A DNA stretch of 64,000 nucleotides from NCBI GenBank assembly GCA_902806565.1, contig CADCXA010000030.1:1426001-1490000 (forward strand). Direction: 5' to 3'. This document shows positions 26,321-37,975 of the stretch, one piece after another (position 1 is the first letter of the stretch; every line of letters starts with the position of its first letter). Source of the stretch: Hypoxylon rubiginosum (Eukaryota; Ascomycota; Sordariomycetes; Xylariales; Hypoxylaceae). The position numbers and the translations under genes are program-made. Below the pieces are notes generated by a model. The model saw only the letters and a list, made by a program, of their open reading frames with translations, had not been told where the DNA came from and made no database searches.

Positions 26321-27686
26321 GTATAATATTATTCCTGAGCTATTGTTTTGCTTTTACTGATTTCGCGTTTCCCAATCACAATGTCAACCGCTCTTGGCTT
26401 GGTCGAGCTGAACCCGGCGTTTTCTCGTTCTCGTCCTGCACCTTTTCCCACTGGGCACTGGGACCTCGACCACGTTTGCTCATTTCACTGGTGCATGAAC
26501 GCTGCCGCGCGCCTGGACATAATTGCCTAGCGCGATGTGGGAAATCAGCGATGAGAAAGCGACCGGAATGATTCGAATGCCCTTGATTGATTGATCTGTT
26601 TCGGGTTGTTGACGTATCTTTTCTACTTGGTCAAATTGACCGCGATCGTCTTTGGGTTGACTCCGGTCCTTTGCAGGATGGGATCAACAATGCTTGGCGG
26701 CGGACAAAGAGAAACAGCTGGCCGGCTATTCTGCTGCTAGACTTTTTATCAGTCATTCGTCTCCTTGTTCTTGGGCAAATTGGAACGTATGCGACTTTAA
26801 ATGACTGCACTGATTGAGTCTCGAAAGATACTCGGGTCTCCGTCATTTTCCATTGAAGTTGCCCATGTTGCCATCTACCTGTTGCTATCTACCTGATAGA
26901 GAGACAGCCAGTATGCGAAGCCCCGCACTCAGCTTCAATGCCGGTCACATCATTGCATGGCACTTTCACGACATACTTGGCATGGCCGAGTCGCGAGTCT
27001 TCTACTATTCATTGCGCGGAGCTTCAATCGAGTCAGATTGAAGAGACAATAAATACATGGCGACGAGATATGCCTTTGATGGATTGATTGATCGTCTACT
27101 CGCAGCTCGAAACAGACGAAATGACTCGAAATGCTTCGGGCTGCACCCTGAATTGTTGCCGCCTGACTCGGATTTGAATGCAGTTTCGCAGCAAAGCAGG
27201 CCGTCGACTACATGATAGACTGGCCATGCTTTTTTCTATCGCACCTTCGTACCAGATATCCAAGCTGTCAAATTCCGAACGACATTTGAATATTATATAT
27301 GCTCGTTCTGTAATGACTATACTATGATGGCTTGTGATGGGCGATGGATCTAATTGTCGAAAGTCTGCAAATTTCCGACTTCGAAACACATGAGCGAAGT
27401 TTCTAGGTGGGCCAATCAATTGAAGCCCTCCTTTCCTCCTTTCTCTTCATCAAAAAGATCGTGCCGCATTCCGCAGCCACCACCGCACGCTGTCTGGTAT
27501 AGCTGACACAATCGAGACGAGTTAAGGCTAAGAGGAAATATCTCCACTCGACATCGTGTCCTGTGTTCAATCTCCTAGTCTATCCTGATAGCGGCCGATA
27601 TTCGACTGCCAGAATATCCGTAGCTTAAGTCGTCACAAGTCTAGTGCTAATAACATAGTGATTCTACTACACACTAACCAATGTTT

Positions 27687-28750
27687 CTAATCACTAGTGA
27701 ACTCTTTGATGTTGGCCTCAGGGCATTCTTCGCGGAATACTGCCATCGTCTCATCCCAAAGCTTCTGCTGCACTTCCTTCCCCTGAGCCGATGATATGAA
27801 TTTGGAAACCCTGATACTATTGTTAGTGGAAGAAATACAAACAGCGCTTCCAAGAATGGCAGGACTTACGGTCTAATCCTTTGCTCGCTCAAATACGCCC
27901 CGTGACTATCCGGATGACGCACCGCGGCGTCCGTCACATGATAAGCACCTTCCGCGCTGCTCCACGCCAGATACTGACCGAACGCTTCGGCTTGCGAATC
28001 GACACGGTGGAACGAGCTCCGGCAGTAGCCCGGATTGAGCGTGTTGACGATGATATCCGCAGGGTCGAGACGAGCGGCGAGGGCGCGGGTCCAAAACACG
28101 TCGAGCAGCTTGGAGAGGCAGTAATGGCTATCCCCCGGGACGAAGGAGGCCGGGTCGTCGAGCCAGGCGAGGATGCCCTTTCCCCCCTTGGGCTCCCGAA
28201 CCTCGCGGACGCGGGCCCAAAAGGCGACGCTCGACGCCGTGATGGTCATCCGGCCCGGCTTGCGCGTCTGCCGCGCCGTGCGCCGCAGCGGCTCCACGAG
28301 CAGCAGCGACAGCAGCGCCGTCCCGAGGTGGTTGACCTGGACGTGCGCCTCGTGGCCCGTCGGCGAGCGGCCGAAATCGAGGCGCTTCAGGCCCGCGTTG
28401 AGCAGCGCGACGTCGACGCGGTCCAGCTCCGTCCGGACGCGCGCCGCGAACGCGACCATGCTGGCCCACGACTCCTGGTCCAGAGACCAGACCCGGACGT
28501 CGCACTCGGGGGCCGCCTGCGCGATCTCGGCTCGGGCCGCCTCCCCCTTCGCCGGGTCGCGCACGGCTAGGATCAGTCGCGAGAGCCCGTGCGACGCGAG
28601 CTCTTTGGCCGCTTCGAAGCCGAGGCCGACGTTCGAGCCTGTCACGATGGCCGTCTGCCCTTCGAGGCGGATGTCATTTGGGAGCGGCTGGGGCTTGAAG
28701 GTTAGCTCTGCGGCAACGGGAGTTAGTAAATACTTCTTTAAACAGTTCAT
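27687..28750 (-). CDS. Short-chain dehydrogenase/reductase
   Basis: NAD(P)-dependent oxidoreductase of the classical SDR superfamily with a Rossmann fold. Two minus-strand exons, 28750-27870 and 27810-27687, joined over a 59-nt intron, give 334 residues. The intron replaces a premature stop with VSKFISSAQGKEVQQKLW, a typical SDR C-terminus. Motifs seen: TGSNVGLG cofactor loop (37-44), NAG (118-120), Asn140, catalytic Ser (about 173-174) and the YCLSK catalytic Tyr210/Lys214. The arrangement matches fungal retinol-dehydrogenase/WW-domain-oxidoreductase-like SDRs; the substrate is unknown. The middle of the gene (about 28000-28600) is far more GC-rich than its surroundings, which also opens long antisense frames. 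Neighbours give no pathway hint. Confidence 0.92.
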
Positions 28751-29664
28751 TCGAGGGTTTGGAACGTGTTTCGGGAGTAACGTCTCCTTAATATGGAAAG
28801 TTTACTCTTCCGAACAGCTTAAAAGGGGAAGCAAAATGAACTGGCTGATGTTACGTACGGTACCAGACCATGGAAATAAAATTCCAGAGATTTGACATAA
28901 TGGCAGACTGTTCGTTTCTGATTGGTGTCTATACCGCCGTTATCGTCACAGTGTCTTCACCTCGAGCTTTTAGGTTGGCTTTCATGTAAGTTCCCGATTC
29001 CAACCTATTGAGTATCGAAGCAAGGAGTCGGGCATTTGAGCGGCTGATATATATATATATATATATACCTGACGTATATATACCTGTATTCGCTGTACTT
29101 AGCGGTTGAAGTATTATCGCCAAGGTACGTAACGAATAACGCACGTTTTTCGCTATGTTTTCGGTTCTTGTATGCCAATATCACCAGCGGGGAGATCGAG
29201 CGGAGGAATTGCTCGCCGTGGGATGATGTCCAATCTCCGGATTAGCGAGCCGTTAAGTCCGGGTTGCTTAACTCCAAATTTTCGAAACCCGTAAGGTCAT
29301 CATTAACTCTACCTCGTACACAATTGACACTGACAGATTGAGGCCATCAAATGCCGTACTAGTAATGGTCCTCTAATGACAAGACCTTGAATATTGCATG
29401 ACTATATCATCACGGATCACTCGAGCATTGAAAACTTGTAGAAACCGGGTTAAGCTATCATTTATTACTTCACTGTCTAACTGCACTGTAAACAATACCT
29501 ATGAAAGTGTCTGCTAATGAAACAAAATAGTAGGAAAATACGTATTTTCCGGTCGCAAACTCCAAAACAAGCCTTATGGGTTATCCAATATTGGTGGGAG
29601 AGAAAAAATTAGATGTCGTTTAGCCATCGAGCGCGTAGAATTCTCCTTCTTCAATAACTTCTTC
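28751..29664. other. Intergenic spacer with TA microsatellite
   Basis: No gene. It contains the likely promoter of the dehydrogenase and a TA dinucleotide run near 29047-29068. Confidence 0.5.
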
Positions 29665-32328
29665 TCACTCGGTCTTAACTTGAGCTTTTGGTCTTTGCAG
29701 CTTGAACCTTATGTTGTTGTTGTTATTATTGTTGTTGTTGTTATTGTTGTTGTTGTTCTTCTTCTTGGGGAGCATGGGACTGAGCAAGTGCCTCGGGGTC
29801 TTCCTTAGAATCTTCCGCATCCTGATATCCCGCTTCAAGTCCATCCGCTTCCACTCCCTCTCCCGACTGCTGTCCCGCTCGCCTCCCACTCCGGCCTCCG
29901 CCGCGCCCCTCTTGCGTCCCGACCGGCCCTTGGAAGTGGCCGCTGGTGAAGCGTTAGACGCTTCGGGACTAGATTTGACAGGCGTGGCTGCGGTGGCGCT
30001 CTTGCCAAGAGCAGTCGCGCTAGAGGAAGGCTTCTTGCTAGCGGGAGGCTTTGCGCTAGCGGGAGGCTTTGCGCTCGAGGAAGGCTTTGCGCTCGAGGAA
30101 GGCTTGCTCGTGGGAGGAGGCGCGCCAAAGGGACTAGGTCCGCCAAAGGGACTCGGTCCGTCAAAGAGACTAGGTCCGTCAAAAGGACTAGGTCCGTCAA
30201 AGGGACTAGGCGCGCCAAAGAAACCTTGCGAAGCAGAGTGACCAGACGCGCCAACGGGACTAGGTATGGGAGAGGGAGAAGACATGGCAGAGGTGGCATC
30301 ATCGTCCTCGGCGGTTGGGGTTATGGGAGGAGTATACATATACTTCTGCAGATTCAGACTGGGGCCTGTTTGCTGATTTTTCCTCGGTTTCTTGGCGGTA
30401 GGCTTAACTTTTGGTGTATTAGAAAGGGAGGGGGCTGTCTGAGTCCCTAGTGATACACCTCCTTGCGCCTGGGTTCCGTTGGCAGTAGTTTGGGTTGACG
30501 CTGGCTTTGTCTGGTCAGGCTCTGTCTGAACCGGCTCTGTCTGAACCGGCTCTGTCTGAGCCGGCTCTGCCTGAACCGGCTCTGCCTGAACCGGCTCTGT
30601 CTGAGCTGGTTGTGTCTGAGCTGGTTGTTTTGGGGTAAACGCTGATGATGGGACTGGTAGCACCACAGGTGGAAAAACACGAGGGCGTTCTCGATACAAA
30701 TATCTCAAATGAGGCGGCACGTCCTTCTGAGTCTTTCCCTGGGCCTCTTCTAAGGCACGCCGGAAGGGAGACTTTCCAGATTTCTTAACCTGCAACCTTG
30801 GAATCACTGGGCGCTTGACGGGAGCTGTCGTAGTTGCAGTTGCAGTCACCTGCTCTGTCTGGCCAGGCTCTGCCTGAACCGGCTCTGCCTGAACCGGCTC
30901 TGTCTGGTTAGGCTCTGTCTGGTTAGGCTCTGTCTGAGCCGGCTGTGTCTGAGCTGGTTGTTTTGGGGTAAACGCCGACGATGGGACCGGTAGCACCACA
31001 GGTGGAAAAACACGAGGGCGTTCTCGATACAAATATCTCAAATGAGGCGGCACATCCTTCTGAGTCTTTCCCTGGGCTTCTTCTAAGGCACGCTGGAAGG
31101 GAGACTTTCCAGATTTCTTAACCTGCGACCTTGGAACCACCGGGCGCTTGACGGGAGCCGTTGTAGTTGCAGTTGCAGCCACCTGCTCTGTCCGGCGACG
31201 AGGAACATCATCGGCCGTAATTGCCGCTTTAATGGCCTTCATGAGGTCTTCTTTCGACCGGGTGAGGCGGGCCTCTGCCGCCTCAATCGCAGTTGCCTGC
31301 TCTGCCGCCTGGTTTGTAGGAGCAATAGCGGCTGCAACCGCCGCTTTAACCGTCGCAGCGAGCTCTTCTCTCGATGGCATGGAATTAGGGGTGCATGCTG
31401 GTGCCTTGTAAGGCAGAGGATGAGGACAAACTACAGGCTCTGAAGTATTAGGGGTGCATGCCGGTGCCCTGTAGGGTAGAGGATGAGGACAGGCTACAAC
31501 CTCCGAAGTTCCCCGCTCTGAGCGACACTTCCCCTTACAGCAGCAGCAGTAATAGTTCTGCACAATTTGTCCGATCCGGCCAATACGACCATTGTTGATG
31601 AAAAGGGCGCACTTGCCGCATCTCGGGTCAGGCTGTCCATTGGCGTCATCCCCGTTAACCGCGATAGACTCAGACTCAGTATACAGGCTACTCCCATCTT
31701 CTAGGCTACTCTCATATCCTAGGCTACCCTCATCTTCTAGGCTACCCTCATCTTCTAGCTGTTCACTTACAGTAGGTTGGTGATAGATGATATTGACGCT
31801 GTGAGTCGGTGCAGCGGGGAACATGGTCTCAGAGAGAGGAGAGGGAGGTTCAGAAAGGACTTCCGTCCAGTCTCCTTCTGCAGCGGGGCTGAGTGGTGCT
31901 TTTTCCACTGACGCCGGGCGAGGTGCTGATGCCTGTGGCATCGGACTAGGTGATGGTGCCTGGACTGGATGAGGTGCTTTTGCCACTGGATGAGGTGCTG
32001 CGGCCACTGGTGCTGGTGCTGGGCTATGCGCTGCCGCCAGCGCCAAGTTATGTGCTGCTGCCATGTTATGCGCTGTTTGTGTCTGGCTCTCCAGGTTAAA
32101 CGCTGGCACCGGGCTAGGTGCTGGCACTGAGCGAGGTGCTTGCGGTAGGCGAGGTGCTGCTGCCAGTTCAAGCACTGGCCCCGGGCTAGGTGCTGCCGCC
32201 GGGCTAGGTGCTGCCGCCGGGCTAGGTGCTGCCTTCAGTCTAAGCACTGGCCCCGGGCTAGGTGCTGGCGCCAATTTAAGCACTGGCCCCGGGCTAGGTG
32301 CCGCTGCCTTATGATTTGGCGTCCACAT
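29665..32328 (-). CDS. Repeat-rich low-complexity protein, 887 residues
   Basis: One uninterrupted minus-strand frame from ATG at 32328. The first 150 residues are Ala/Pro/Ser repeats (AAPSPGPVL-type). A short Cys-rich patch follows near residues 235-320 (CGKCALF, YYCCCCKGKC and two CPHPLPY...APACTPN copies). Next come two copies of a module of about 110 residues (KSGKSPF, RALEEAQGKTQKDVPPHLRY, RVFPPVVLPVPSS) separated by QTEP/QAEP repeats. The C-terminal third has a Ser/Pro/Phe-Gly repeat (PSPFDG), a basic stretch and a run of about 17 Asn (29703-29757). No enzymatic domain and no clear signal peptide. A single long open frame with conserved codon phase across the duplication argues for a real gene, but the function is unknown. 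Confidence 0.6.
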   Translation of the reverse strand: MWTPNHKAAAPSPGPVLKLAPAPSPGPVLRLKAAPSPAAAPSPAAAPSPGPVLELAAAPRLPQAPRSVPAPSPVPAFNLESQTQTAHNMAAAHNLALAAAHSPAPAPVAAAPHPVAKAPHPVQAPSPSPMPQASAPRPASVEKAPLSPAAEGDWTEVLSEPPSPLSETMFPAAPTHSVNIIYHQPTVSEQLEDEGSLEDEGSLGYESSLEDGSSLYTESESIAVNGDDANGQPDPRCGKCALFINNGRIGRIGQIVQNYYCCCCKGKCRSERGTSEVVACPHPLPYRAPACTPNTSEPVVCPHPLPYKAPACTPNSMPSREELAATVKAAVAAAIAPTNQAAEQATAIEAAEARLTRSKEDLMKAIKAAITADDVPRRRTEQVAATATTTAPVKRPVVPRSQVKKSGKSPFQRALEEAQGKTQKDVPPHLRYLYRERPRVFPPVVLPVPSSAFTPKQPAQTQPAQTEPNQTEPNQTEPVQAEPVQAEPGQTEQVTATATTTAPVKRPVIPRLQVKKSGKSPFRRALEEAQGKTQKDVPPHLRYLYRERPRVFPPVVLPVPSSAFTPKQPAQTQPAQTEPVQAEPVQAEPAQTEPVQTEPVQTEPDQTKPASTQTTANGTQAQGGVSLGTQTAPSLSNTPKVKPTAKKPRKNQQTGPSLNLQKYMYTPPITPTAEDDDATSAMSSPSPIPSPVGASGHSASQGFFGAPSPFDGPSPFDGPSLFDGPSPFGGPSPFGAPPPTSKPSSSAKPSSSAKPPASAKPPASKKPSSSATALGKSATAATPVKSSPEASNASPAATSKGRSGRKRGAAEAGVGGERDSSREREWKRMDLKRDIRMRKILRKTPRHLLSPMLPKKKNNNNNNNNNNNNNNNIRFKLQRPKAQVKTE
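30590..31183. repeat. 333-bp-offset direct duplication inside the repeat protein
   Basis: Two near-identical segments (about 30590-30850 and 30923-31183) repeat with an offset of 333 bp, exactly 111 codons. They differ by scattered substitutions. Each is followed in the coding direction by a short tandem array encoding QTEP/QAEP units (about 30505-30610 and 30860-30950). Confidence 0.8.
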
Positions 32329-35300
32329 TGGTCCCTTTCGGTAAACAGCTTAGATATCTGATTAAAATCGAATGTAGTTTGTAAATAGCTTGTCAGAAAT
32401 GTGATTAAATTCCAATGTAGTCTAATGAACTAGCCTGAATAGCTAGAGAAGAACTGCATCATCCTTATATGATCGGTGAATGGCTTGTGAAGTATGCTAG
32501 CATGTTTTGTAACGATCCTTTTGTCAGGAAACAGCACGATTCCGTCTGATATTCTTATCTGCCGGCACATAATGAGGGTGTTTGTACTTTGTCTTCAGAG
32601 CATTGTACTCTGTAACGCATTGTCTTTTAGTCATACAATGAAGCTTAGGTCCACTAAACAGCATGCAATTCTAAAGCCTGTAGCACTTTTACTGGTGGAC
32701 AGGTTGGAGAAGTGCCGAAAATGCTAGACCTTGGAATGAATAATAAAAATAAATACGCTATCTACCTACCTTCCTAGGTACCTGGCATGTACCTAGTTGG
32801 GATATTTCTAACGTCCCCTTCCTAAAATGGAGGGTATTATCGTAGGGAGGGTGTGATAAACACTGTGGAATCCTTTGCTTCTTTCTCCGCCATGTCATAT
32901 ACGACGTTCTGGGCGCAGATCACGATGGCTCGAACTTACCGTTTTATCACAGAGGGACATTTTAAAAGGTCTAAAATATAGATACATATAGGAGGTAGTC
33001 ACGAGATATTAAAACTATTTATCGAATTAGCAAGGATGATGTGCTAATGCCGGACGCGCCGCATGGTATATTGTCTTGTGTTACGAGACCTCATGCCACA
33101 GATGTCAGGTCGAGCCGAGCAATTATCTAATTATGCAAGACCGCTTTAATTCTTAATTCCTAAGGCTGTGTGCAGAGGTTAAATAAGCATGTTTTGTTGT
33201 GTTACGTACGAGTGCTGCTACTGAATACATATGAAGATGTACGCTTCTTCGGTTGGACTGAAGGAAGCTCACCCTTGCTCCCATCCCTTCGTTATCCGTC
33301 ACTGTAGGGTCCAGCACATCCACCACCCACCCAGACTTCTCTCTATTCTGACTATGGCTGAACCGAACGCACTGTTAACGGCCGTGGCTGGCTAATAACT
33401 TAGGCGGCGTCGAATCTCGATAAGTCGCTATTCGGAGAGGACATCAGAGTCGATACGGCAACGCGAGCGGAAGTCAGTAGGAGCATGTGGGATAAGTTAT
33501 ACCCTTTTCAGATCCCAGAACTTCCAGCCCTGGGGGCTTCTATGCCATGTTATACATCATTTATATCCATTGTTATTCTAGGCTACGATAAAAGTATTCG
33601 ACACAGGTCAGATGTACCAAGAAAATGCCGGAACTTACAGGCTAAAAGTTGAATAATCCCTATTATTCGTCTTTATTAGCGCCAATCTACTTAGGTTAGG
33701 TAGCTGGCGTTGTTGCATTGTTCCGTTCCCATCGCAACTCGGCGAATCTATGGGATATGGTACGTACTATTAATCCTTAAAACTCACTGCTCAGGTTAAC
33801 ATTTATTCTGTGGCCTTAATTGATTCTTTTTCTTTTTTGCTTCAACCTTTTGCCCACCGAACTTTCGACATCTATCATGATCACTCTATCAGAACACACC
33901 TTATTCACATATTCCTGCACCATGTTTATTCACTATCAAGCCTGGCGCATTTCCCTTTCTGTCCATAACCCATACTATCATCATACAGTATTATATGGTG
34001 TGGACCTCTACCCTTTTCAACCGCCTTGTTGACACTGGTCGCGTCTCGAAAGACTTGGTTTATTATAACACCATTACGTAGCAACTACCCATTGCTTCCA
34101 CCAACTTAACGAGAAAACAATCATATATAAGAAATGATAAAATGGCGACCTACATCAGCATCAACCTGAACACTTTAGCGGCCAACTCCCTCACCTATCG
34201 CGCACACAACTAGGACCCTAAACTCGAGTTTCAACCTAGCTTCAATTCTAAAATGGCTTTAAATACCTGTCGCACTCGTCACGACAACTCTAGTAAGTAA
34301 TTTTCGCTGAGTCAAGACATGTTTGGGGTTTTCTTTTGCCTTCCCTGAATTTGAGCAATAGCTTTTCACTTAAGAATCTGGTATATAAATGTTTTTTTTA
34401 GCACACTTGGCGATATATGTTACTTTGGTCATGTTAGTATGAAACCATCTGATATTATAGTATTTTGATGTTTTAGGATTAAACACTTGCTGATATAACT
34501 AGGATATAACAATCCCAAACCTTCCTTAATAAAGAAGTTGTGTTCCATCTATCGTTAAAGAGGAACCCGCACAACGGCACAGGGTAATAAGTGTCTGACG
34601 TTTGAACATATGTTCAGCGTTAAAGCAGTACCATGCAAGCAAACGTATATTCGACGCAAGGCCGGGCATCTACTCGAATCTAAAGGCATAGAAACAACCT
34701 AATTGCGAAGGGCTACGAACATATACACAGTCTCGAGAGTCAACTGCTCGCTCAGCGACTATAAGCTGGAGGACTATAAACCTAGTACAGCCACTCATTC
34801 AACAATACATGCGGCCTATTCTGTACCTTGGAAGGCCGAATTCAGCGGATCTTATTGGAATCCGGCGAAAGAATGGGCAACTATCCTCTTCTACTACCTA
34901 CTCTAAACTTTCATCCCTCTCACAGCCACCACCCAGGTTCGCGTTCAATTGCTTGTTCAAGGGCATGAACAATTAATACGCACTACCTATATAACACATC
35001 AACAAACCTATCCACAAGAATCATGTCCATTGGACTCTCTACGTTCTTCCTAGAAAGGACTATGATGGTAAGAATATGTTTCGCGTCTTTTCCCGGTAGT
35101 TCAACTTCTTTAACTTCCCCTATCCTCTAGAAACATCTTCTCGTCTCTTACGCACATCTCTAAAACGCCTCTCGCACACATATCTCCCGATTGCCATCAA
35201 TTTACTACTGCCAAGATGGATTGTCCGACTTGTTTGAATACCTTCGAGCCGGCCTAGAGCCACAAGGAACACGTTGCTACCTTCTACCTTAGCGTCGTCT

Positions 35301-35646
35301 GCTAATTTCCGAAGAGCACTTTCGTGTAGTGCAAAGCCTACGAGGAACCAGTCCGCTAGCAAGCCCATCCCCACGCCGTATGTGCCTCTAAGTCACCTTT
35401 AGCTCGAGAGGCTAGGGTGCATCATCGCTATCCAGGGTGAGCTCGTCGGCAGTTCAAGAACGAAAACTTAGCCACAACTTTTACGTGTACGGCATCTGCG
35501 ACATCGATAAGCAGCGGTACCTGCACCTGCTGAAACCGTGTTGCGGACGAAGCAGCTTTCTGGGCTGAGGGAGCCCACTTTCTATCATTCTTGTTCATAG
35601 CTACCACCTAGGTATCCTTTACTTCTCTCCCCTACTCTCCACCTCT
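32329..35646. other. 3.3-kb gene-free interval
   Basis: No gene I can support. An 84-residue minus frame (35120-35374) reads somewhat like protein but has no recognisable motif or splice partner. ACCTAGGT-type motifs occur near 32770-32800 and 35608. Confidence 0.45.
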
Positions 35647-36151
35647 ATGACACTACAGCACCTCATCATCGTCAAAGCTACAATGGGTCTAGAGTGGCTT
35701 GACGCCGGCGTCCCTGCTGGATGTCTTAAGATCCGAATCGATGACGATTACCGATCAATTCTTCAAGCCTCTCACTCTTTCAATTGGGGGGTGGGGGTGG
35801 GAAGATTCATTGAAGGGATATTGAAGTACCGCAATTCCCCATCCACTTCTTCAGCGGTTAGGCCACCTTAGTCAGGACAGTCTTCTGCAGGACCAGCTTC
35901 TAGTAAAGATGGGCAAGTACGGCCGCTACCTGCGATAACTACGGCGCCAAAACTTGCACGGACTGCAAAGGACCTTCTCACGACGGAGACTGTCCCCAAG
36001 ACGGGGAGCTCCAACAAGCTCCTGACTACCCCGGGGGGCGGGGCTGGCGGCAGTGGCCATGATGCAGAAACGTCCCTGAGGCCTACAACATACGCACAGC
36101 GGTTCACGGCATCGAGGTACATTCGAACCAGAGACAGTGTAACTCTCAATG
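35647..36151 (+). pseudogene. Unidentified decayed frame with internal TAG
   Basis: A frame of about 167 codons starting at ATG 35647 is interrupted by one TAG at 35869-35871 and continues in phase (SGQSSAGPASSKDG onward) to a stop near 36152. The second half is Thr/Pro/Lys-rich. It is not recognised, and could be a dead gene or chance. Confidence 0.3.
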
Positions 36152-36628
36152 GTTTATGACCAAGCGGCTACGGCTAGACCGCCTTCGGGCGTGTTGTCGT
36201 CCATTCACAATGGCCCGGATCTCTTAGATCCCACCGGCGACTGGCCCGTCTCCTTAGCTGAATCCTACTCCGAAAGGTACCATCACCTCCTATCTCCCTC
36301 CACTCCGTGGGAGGACTGGTTCGAGTGCTTGGGCCACCAAGGCACCTACGAATGGGAGCTGGGATCCGACCTGCTGTCACGTATTGTAGGGCATCTATCC
36401 TTACACACGTGGTTTCCTTTGCCACAAATCCTGATGGTTGCGACGAGCCACAATGAGCTTTACAATGGAGCACAACAGCTTGGCTTTTCTACCATAGTAA
36501 GATCATATCGATCTATGCATTGGTACCAAGCTCTTTTGCTCTGTGACACGGGCAGGTTATCTTCCAGGTTAGTAAGCCCAAGCTTACCAACGAGAAGAAC
36601 TTGCGGCTGGACGACTAGGGTGCGTTAA
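36149..36628 (+). CDS. Unidentified 159-residue frame
   Basis: Open from ATG at 36149, overlapping the end of the previous frame in another phase, so the two may be pieces of one gene joined by an intron or broken by a frameshift. The composition is protein-like (WPVSLAESYSERYHHLL, TPWEDWFECLGHQGTYEWEL). No known motif. After the stop, frames to about 37240 (Ser/Asp-rich, SSYYSSDSDSDS) may be more of the same decayed locus. Confidence 0.3.
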   Translation: MVYDQAATARPPSGVLSSIHNGPDLLDPTGDWPVSLAESYSERYHHLLSPSTPWEDWFECLGHQGTYEWELGSDLLSRIVGHLSLHTWFPLPQILMVATSHNELYNGAQQLGFSTIVRSYRSMHWYQALLLCDTGRLSSRLVSPSLPTRRTCGWTTRVR

Positions 36629-37241
36629 GATGTCCACCAGAGCCGTTGTCGTTTCGACCTTCGGGTCCACGAAGACGCTGTTTTTATTTCTATCGAAAAG
36701 CTCCATCTGGTAAACTAGTGGGGTCTGGGCGCCCGCTAGTTACGCGACTATGTATCCGAACCTTCCTTGAGGCGGCACCTCTGCTTCACGCAGCGAGACG
36801 AGATATTGGAGGCAGAAAAAGCAGCGAGGAGCCAAAGCACTCCGGCACAAGCCGCGAAGGACCCTATGGGCTCCGGCACTGAAGCACCTGGTGCCGGAGC
36901 CGGCTCCGGTGCTGAGTTTCGAGCTGATGCTGGCTCCGATAATAATTATTAAGCCGGAACTGCATCCGCCATTAGGACCACGTGGCGCAAGTAGGCTAAG
37001 TCAGAGTCCACGGAACGAGAGACAGAGGAGGAGCTCGTACTACAGCTCCGACTCCGACTCCGACTCGTTAGCTTCGCATATAGTGGAATACGCAGCTACG
37101 GCGGTGTGCTCGTTGACGGTGCTGGTTATGGAAAGATCATTCCAATGGATGGTCGGGAATTCTTCAAGGGGAAGGCAACGAGCCTCACCACTAACAGAGT
37201 GGCTGGCTTTCTGTGTCACTATTCGCAAAGGGCGAGGATGA

Positions 37242-37975
37242 AATAAAGGGGCTGGATTCTAGAAAGTCGCATACAAGAAGTTGCATACGAGGCAAACGTA
37301 CGAGTTTAGGTCTTTAGGGAGTCTGTATACAGGGAGCATAGTGCTATAAACCCCTATAATTATAGCGCTTATCCCCTATAATCAATTTACCGAACATTAC
37401 CTGGTACATGATACCCTCTCCTTTTCTATCATCTTTCGCAGTCGCGCATACTCTCTAATAAACGTAAAGCTGCTTTCAAGCCCACTAGAATGTAATTTCT
37501 ATTATGGCAGATGACTTTAGCTTCCATAACGCCTAAGCAGCTGTCTAAGATACGTGGATTTCTGGCTTAATTTCGAAGACCTTTTTCTAGCACACCCTCA
37601 TAAGTCCTCCTGTTTTTCAAACGTTTCTATTTTTCCCCCTACGATTACTTTGGCGTAGCAGTGGAATATATGTGAAACTCATGATAGGGGACGGTGCGTG
37701 CTTGTTGGGCATCCCGTGGCATTCCGATCCCCCTTTCAACGCCACTTTTGGACCCCAAGGCTGACTTTCGTTACAGATTACAGGTTACACGAGGTAGTCC
37801 TACTGTAGAGCTGTGATAAATATAGCAGCCCGGATCCCCATCGCTTAACTATCTGGCGGCACCTAAGTTTTAACAATCTGTCCTCTTGGTAACAAGTGCT
37901 TCCGGCTTGCTGGTTACCTTCTCCTATTCCGAATCTTACTGTGCTCTGGTTTAACTCCATACCAGGTCGTCATCA
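37242..37975. other. Intergenic spacer with palindromic element
   Basis: No gene. It contains one copy of a palindromic CCCCTATAATTATAGCG element (37351-37367). Confidence 0.5.
37351..37367. repeat. Dispersed palindromic AT element, copy 1
   Basis: CCCCTATAATTATAGCG, preceded by GTGCTATAAA so that GCTATAA and TTATAGC form a small inverted repeat. An exact second copy and a one-base variant lie near 39.85-39.96 kb. Confidence 0.6.

Larger units (their letters stand above)
25095..27686. other. 2.6-kb gene-poor interval with simple repeats
   Basis: No confident gene. A short frame starting with CACAATGTC context at 26381 and running to 26530 (49 residues) lies behind a pyrimidine-rich tract and a TA microsatellite, which looks promoter-like. 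I cannot identify a product or splice partner. The first 700 bp are probably the promoter of the lysine-rich gene. Confidence 0.4.

Noticed and set aside
26104..26571. Plus-strand 155-residue frame
   Set aside because: Runs through a CT tract and TA microsatellite; the translation is repeat-derived. Only a 49-residue tail with a good start context was noted, without a call.
27881..28895. Long plus-strand frames opposite the dehydrogenase
   Set aside because: They arise from high third-position GC in the SDR gene; composition is Arg/Ala/Asp-rich and has no domain.
29702..30241. Plus-strand frame starting with a poly-Leu run
   Set aside because: Mirror image of the Asn repeat in the minus-strand gene; not a signal peptide or membrane helix.
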